The notes under the pieces: model-generated
Database searches by the model: none
The model's input: the letters and a program-made list of their open reading frames with translations, nothing else
What the model was told of the DNA's origin: nothing
Position numbers and translations under genes: made by a program
In this document: positions 5,783 to 8,884 of the stretch, piece by piece
Position numbering within the stretch: the stretch's first letter is position 1
How the letters are laid out: each line of letters begins with the position of its first letter
NCBI GenBank assembly: GCA_937902945.1
Contig: CALEMD010000267.1
Span: 1-8,884, forward strand
Source: an uncultured Erysipelotrichaceae bacterium
GTDB taxonomy: Bacteria > Bacillota_I > Bacilli_A > Erysipelotrichales > Erysipelotrichaceae
Direction: 5' to 3'
Length of the DNA: 8,884 bases

Positions 5783-7390
5783 TTGTCTACTTATAACCTG
5801 AATCTGACCCTGGAGAATATCAGAACGATCACGACTATGTTTCTCGATATCTTCATCATGTGGTTGGTTTTATACTATGCTTTGCGTATTGTCCGCAGCA
5901 ATTCCCGTACGTCACAGATTTTCAAAGGAATTCTGCTTGTTATCATCATCAATGCAATTGCTCAGTTCCTAGGATTGAAAACAGTTGCGTATTTTGCCAA
6001 TATCTTTATCAATTGGGGCTTTTTGGCAATCATTATTATTTTCCAGCCGGAAATCCGATCGCTTCTTGAGAGGCTTGGAAAATCAAATGTCTTTTCGCGC
6101 ATTACCACTCTTTCCGGCAATGAGAAGGAACATCTGGTTGATGAAATAGTAACTGCGACGATGCTGCTGTCTAAAGATCAGACTGGGGCTTTAATCAGCA
6201 TTGAGCAATCACGTCCGCTGGACGATTTTATCGCAACCGGCACAAAGCTGAATTCTGATGTATCGGCAGAACTGCTGACTTCTTTATTTGTAACTTCAAC
6301 ACCGCTGCATGATGGAGCGGTTATTATCCAGGGTGACAAAGTGGCTTGTGCCAGCGCCTATTTCCCGCCTACAAATCTTGAAATGCCATCCCGCTATGGT
6401 GCAAGACACCGCGCAGCAATTGGAATCAGTGAGATTACAGATGCAGTGACTATAGTTGTTTCCGAAGAAACAGGTGCTATCAGCATTACCGATGGCGGCA
6501 AGATTTTCACTGTTGATCGCAGACAGCTGCGTGATTATCTGCTCAGAGTCATCTGCGGAGAAACAACGGAAGTTCATGCTGTCAGGAAAACAGCTGACCA
6601 GAGCAAGACATCAGCAGAGCAGCCAGATCGAAAGGTTATCATTGCCAAGACTACAACAGAACAAACCGGCAGAATCAAAAAGACAGGACGCCTTGCAGAT
6701 ACTACAGTATTGAACAAACTGGCAATCAAGAAACAAGAAGGCAATACCGGCAAGATTGAAGCGGTTGAAGTAGTAGCACCATCTGCAAACAGAAAAGGAC
6801 TGTTCTCTCGGTTTGCCGCAAGTACTGAGCCACAGAAGAAACAGGCAGATGTTCAGCCGGATAAAATGGATGAACTTGAAAAAGAAGCAACAGAAATCAA
6901 ACTGCCTCATAAGAAGGAAAGACCTGCACCTAGCTATCCATCAGATGCAGCTGGAGTAAGACTGGAAAAGCAGACAAGAGAAACGATTCATCAGACTGAG
7001 GCAGAATCGCAGCCTGTACAGCCTGAAGCAGAGACTGAGACAGAAGAACAGCGCAGAGAGCGGATTAAGAAAGAAAAAGATGAACAGCTTGCCCGCTACT
7101 ATGAAGCAAAGCGCTTAGAACAGATGAAATACAGAAGCCAGGAGGCAGAACCGGCAAAGCAGAATGCAAGAACAGAAAACTCTCAGAAGAGGTCTGGTTC
7201 AATGCCGATTATGGATCAGCATTCATATGAGGAAGAAAGCAGAAAATACGATACAAGCAAAATAGACATATCTAAGATCGTGGGTCTTGAAAATGATCTT
7301 GATCAGACCCTGAAGATGGTCGATACACTAAACGAGAATGATCCAAAAACCTCTAAGAACCGTGAAGGAGGCGACAAGAATGAACGATAA
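5783..7390 (+). CDS. cdaA: Membrane diadenylate cyclase CdaA with a long C-terminal extension
   Basis: Makes the second messenger c-di-AMP from two ATP, releasing two pyrophosphates. Residues 1-90 resemble the CdaA membrane region, with three helices at about 18-38, 48-65 and 68-88 and the conserved W-G-F-L-A-I-I-I-I-F-Q-P-E-I-R (78-92). The cyclase (DAC) domain spans about 95-255. It holds L-H-D-G-A-V-I (175-181, metal/ATP-binding DGA), R-H-R-A-A-I-G (208-214, the RHR motif) and S-E-E-T-G (227-231). All key residues are intact, so it should be active. Typical CdaA is about 270-280 residues, but this one has 535. Residues 260-535 are a hydrophilic, low-complexity, Lys/Glu/Gln/Thr-rich tail. 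Part of it (about 415-455) is Glu/Arg/Lys-rich and probably helical, and it ends with the more ordered-looking I-D-I-S-K-I-V-G-L-E-N-D-L (494-506). There is no frameshift, because the tail runs straight into the expected cdaR overlap. The stop overlaps the cdaR start by 11 bases, indicating coupled translation. c-di-AMP controls potassium/osmolyte uptake and cell-wall homeostasis. Confidence 0.95.
   Translation: MSTYNLNLTLENIRTITTMFLDIFIMWLVLYYALRIVRSNSRTSQIFKGILLVIIINAIAQFLGLKTVAYFANIFINWGFLAIIIIFQPEIRSLLERLGKSNVFSRITTLSGNEKEHLVDEIVTATMLLSKDQTGALISIEQSRPLDDFIATGTKLNSDVSAELLTSLFVTSTPLHDGAVIIQGDKVACASAYFPPTNLEMPSRYGARHRAAIGISEITDAVTIVVSEETGAISITDGGKIFTVDRRQLRDYLLRVICGETTEVHAVRKTADQSKTSAEQPDRKVIIAKTTTEQTGRIKKTGRLADTTVLNKLAIKKQEGNTGKIEAVEVVAPSANRKGLFSRFAASTEPQKKQADVQPDKMDELEKEATEIKLPHKKERPAPSYPSDAAGVRLEKQTRETIHQTEAESQPVQPEAETETEEQRRERIKKEKDEQLARYYEAKRLEQMKYRSQEAEPAKQNARTENSQKRSGSMPIMDQHSYEEESRKYDTSKIDISKIVGLENDLDQTLKMVDTLNENDPKTSKNREGGDKNER
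7365..7371 (+). promoter_or_regulatory. Ribosome binding site that sets the cdaR start
   Basis: AAGGAGG, a near-perfect Shine-Dalgarno sequence, lies eight bases before the ATG at 7380 and inside the last codons of cdaA. An in-frame ATG 42 bases further upstream, at 7338, has no such site, so the shorter protein is chosen. Confidence 0.88.
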
Positions 7391-8798
7391 TAAAAATCTT
7401 CGTGCAAACGATCAGAATGAGAATGCGGACAGCAAGACAGAACTTGCCAATAAGATTGCTAAGCAGAGCAAGAAAGTAGCACACACATATGAGCATATTG
7501 AAGATGCTTCTATGCGTGCATTGCGCTGGTTCTCCAGTTTTATTGATAAAGTGCTTTTCAATCGGAGATACGGGAAAATTGTTGCCCTTGTTCTGGCTGT
7601 GCTGATGTATGCACTGGTCAATTATGATTCCGGAAGCACGGTGTATTCTTCCGGACTGAACTACAGTAAGAATGTGTCTGATGTGGCTGTCACTGCGAAG
7701 TACAATACGGATACCTTTGAGTTAAGCGGATTGCCGACATCGGCAGATATAACGATAACCGGTGATGCAAACAACGTAACCTCCAGTGCTAATTCTAAGG
7801 GTACAGTTGTTGCCAATCTTGAGGGACTGACAGAGGGCACGCATACAGTGACTCTGACAGCAGAAGGATATGGAAGCAGTGTTGATGTCAAGATCAATCC
7901 TTCAACTGCGGTCATAACCCTGAAGAAGAAGACAACACAGCAGTTTGATCTGTCTTATGATTTCATCAATCAGGATAAGATGGAGAGTATCTACAGTCTT
8001 GGAACACCGCAGTTTGAATATACGAAGGTCAATGTCAGAGCTTCTTCTGATACTTTGAATACAATAGCATTCGTGAAGGCACTGATTGATGTCTCCGGAC
8101 AGACAGCAGATTTCACGCTGGATGCTAAACTGATGGCTTATGATTCTTCAGGACAGCCGGTTGCAGCAGATATTGTGCCTAGCACCGTATCGGTTACAGT
8201 ACCTGTTACTTCACCGAACAAGACAGTTCCAATTGAAGTTGAAGTCAGCGGGGTGGTTCCTGACAATCAGGCAATTGCAGGCATTACAATGGATCAGCAG
8301 ACGGTCACAATCTATGGACCGGAATCAGTTCTGGGACAGATTGAGAATGTTGTTGTTACACTGGATGCATCAACGATTACGAAAGATTCAACGATCCTGC
8401 GTCCAATTGCTTTGCCTACAGGTGTCAATTCCAGCAATATCAACCAGATTACAATCAATGTCACATTAGGTGAAAGAGTCAGCAAAACAATTGAAGGCGT
8501 CAAGATTCAGTACAAGAACAACACCAAGAACTATAAGGCCTCTCAGCCAAACAACCAGACAACTACAAGTGTTACGGTTTATGGTACCCAGGAGAATGTA
8601 GATGCAGTGACAGCAGATAATATTACTGTCTATGTTGATATGAAGGACGCTGTGCCAGGTCTGCAGGAATTCCCGCTTCAGGTAGATCAGCCTAGCAATG
8701 GTCTGGTTACATATGAATTGACACAGTCTACGTATCAGCTTAACGTACTCGGAGAGACAACAGACGATACAGCAAGTGAGGAGTCTAACAATGGGTAG
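7380..8798 (+). CDS. cdaR: CdaA regulatory protein CdaR (YbbR-domain protein)
   Basis: 472 residues from the ATG with the strong ribosome binding site. CdaR binds CdaA in the membrane and modulates c-di-AMP synthesis. Residues 1-65 are polar and cytoplasmic, with a helix-like stretch from about 20 to 58. They end in V-L-F-N-R-R-Y-G-K-I, the conserved lead into a single membrane helix (about 66-82, ending A-L-V-N-Y). The remainder is extracytoplasmic. I divide it into four YbbR-type beta repeats at about 98-182, 183-277, 278-364 and 365-456. The clearest core strands are V-T-I-Y-G-P-E-S-V (309-317) and V-T-V-Y-G-T-Q-E-N-V (398-407). An acidic Thr/Ser/Glu-rich tail follows. The cytoplasmic N-terminus is much longer than the roughly ten residues of Bacillus subtilis CdaR. 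It overlaps cdaA by 11 bases and glmM by 8, so the three proteins are probably made in step. Confidence 0.93.
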   Translation: MNDNKNLRANDQNENADSKTELANKIAKQSKKVAHTYEHIEDASMRALRWFSSFIDKVLFNRRYGKIVALVLAVLMYALVNYDSGSTVYSSGLNYSKNVSDVAVTAKYNTDTFELSGLPTSADITITGDANNVTSSANSKGTVVANLEGLTEGTHTVTLTAEGYGSSVDVKINPSTAVITLKKKTTQQFDLSYDFINQDKMESIYSLGTPQFEYTKVNVRASSDTLNTIAFVKALIDVSGQTADFTLDAKLMAYDSSGQPVAADIVPSTVSVTVPVTSPNKTVPIEVEVSGVVPDNQAIAGITMDQQTVTIYGPESVLGQIENVVVTLDASTITKDSTILRPIALPTGVNSSNINQITINVTLGERVSKTIEGVKIQYKNNTKNYKASQPNNQTTTSVTVYGTQENVDAVTADNITVYVDMKDAVPGLQEFPLQVDQPSNGLVTYELTQSTYQLNVLGETTDDTASEESNNG

Positions 8799-8884
8799 AT
8801 ATTTCGGTACAGATGGTATCCGCGGCAAGGCAAATGAGGGACTGAATGCAGAACGTGCATTCTTAGTAGGCAGATACCTTGGCT
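8791..8884 (+). CDS. glmM: Phosphoglucosamine mutase GlmM, N-terminal 31 codons
   Basis: The gene runs off the right edge. The ATG overlaps the cdaR stop by 8 bases and is preceded by GAGGAG (8778-8783) at seven bases. The visible residues begin M-G-R-Y-F-G-T-D-G-I-R-G-K-A-N, the hallmark N-terminus of GlmM (F-G-T-D-G-I-R-G). GlmM converts glucosamine-6-phosphate to glucosamine-1-phosphate, the route to UDP-GlcNAc and peptidoglycan. The catalytic phosphoserine (near residue 100 in this family) is outside the window. GlmM is also known to bind CdaA and inhibit c-di-AMP synthesis in Bacillota, which fits its place in this operon. Confidence 0.95.
   Translation, partial: MGRYFGTDGIRGKANEGLNAERAFLVGRYLG

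Noticed and set aside
6296..6910. Open frames on the - strand inside cdaA
   Set aside because: They are Cys/Phe-rich translations antisense to the cyclase domain and its Lys/Glu-rich tail, as expected from complementing such codons.
7338..7379. An earlier ATG start for cdaR at 7338
   Set aside because: There is no ribosome binding site before it, while the ATG at 7380 has AAGGAGG at ideal distance.
1..8884. Mobile element, defence system, toxin-antitoxin or CRISPR
   Set aside because: No transposase, integrase, nuclease, terminal repeats or regular repeat arrays are visible. The genes look like ordinary chromosomal functions.

Overview
This window looks like chromosomal DNA from a moderate-GC, Gram-positive member of the Bacillota. 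The order diadenylate cyclase - CdaR - GlmM is the classical Bacillota c-di-AMP/cell-wall-precursor operon, the ribosome binding sites are strong AGGAGG types, and both TTG and ATG starts are used. A gut-associated Erysipelotrichales-like lineage is my best guess, from overall protein character only. I see no rRNA, tRNA, CRISPR array, insertion sequence, phage gene or origin.

Left part (1-2133, + strand): the C-terminal part of a large protein whose 5' end lies outside the window. I read it as the 'TFIIB-type zinc-ribbon' membrane-anchored family. Thirteen bases downstream is a secreted, membrane-anchored protein with two tandem TPM domains, and a clear intrinsic terminator closes the unit. 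Next (2134-3584, +) is a MATE-family efflux transporter behind its own promoter. That promoter is overlain by a perfect 9+9 bp inverted repeat, a candidate operator.

Middle part (3576-5365, - strand): a two-gene operon read leftwards. A DUF4349 lipoprotein is followed, with a 4-bp ATGA overlap, by a glycosylasparaginase-type N-terminal-nucleophile hydrolase. The 3' end of the latter overlaps the convergent MATE gene by 9 bp. The short region 5366-5438 carries what look like overlapping divergent promoters for the lipoprotein operon and for a small DUF1294 membrane protein on the + strand.

Right part (5727-8884, + strand): a consensus extended -10 promoter, then cdaA (TTG start), cdaR (11-bp overlap) and the first 31 codons of glmM (8-bp overlap). 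CdaA makes c-di-AMP, CdaR is its membrane-anchored extracytoplasmic regulator, and GlmM makes glucosamine-1-phosphate for peptidoglycan and is known to bind and restrain CdaA. The three tightly overlapping genes are evidently co-translated. The most unusual thing here is that CdaA is about twice the usual size, with a charged cytoplasmic tail of about 275 residues, while CdaR also carries an unusually long cytoplasmic N-terminus. No stretch over 300 bases lacks a gene, and I found no clear sign of an entirely new system.
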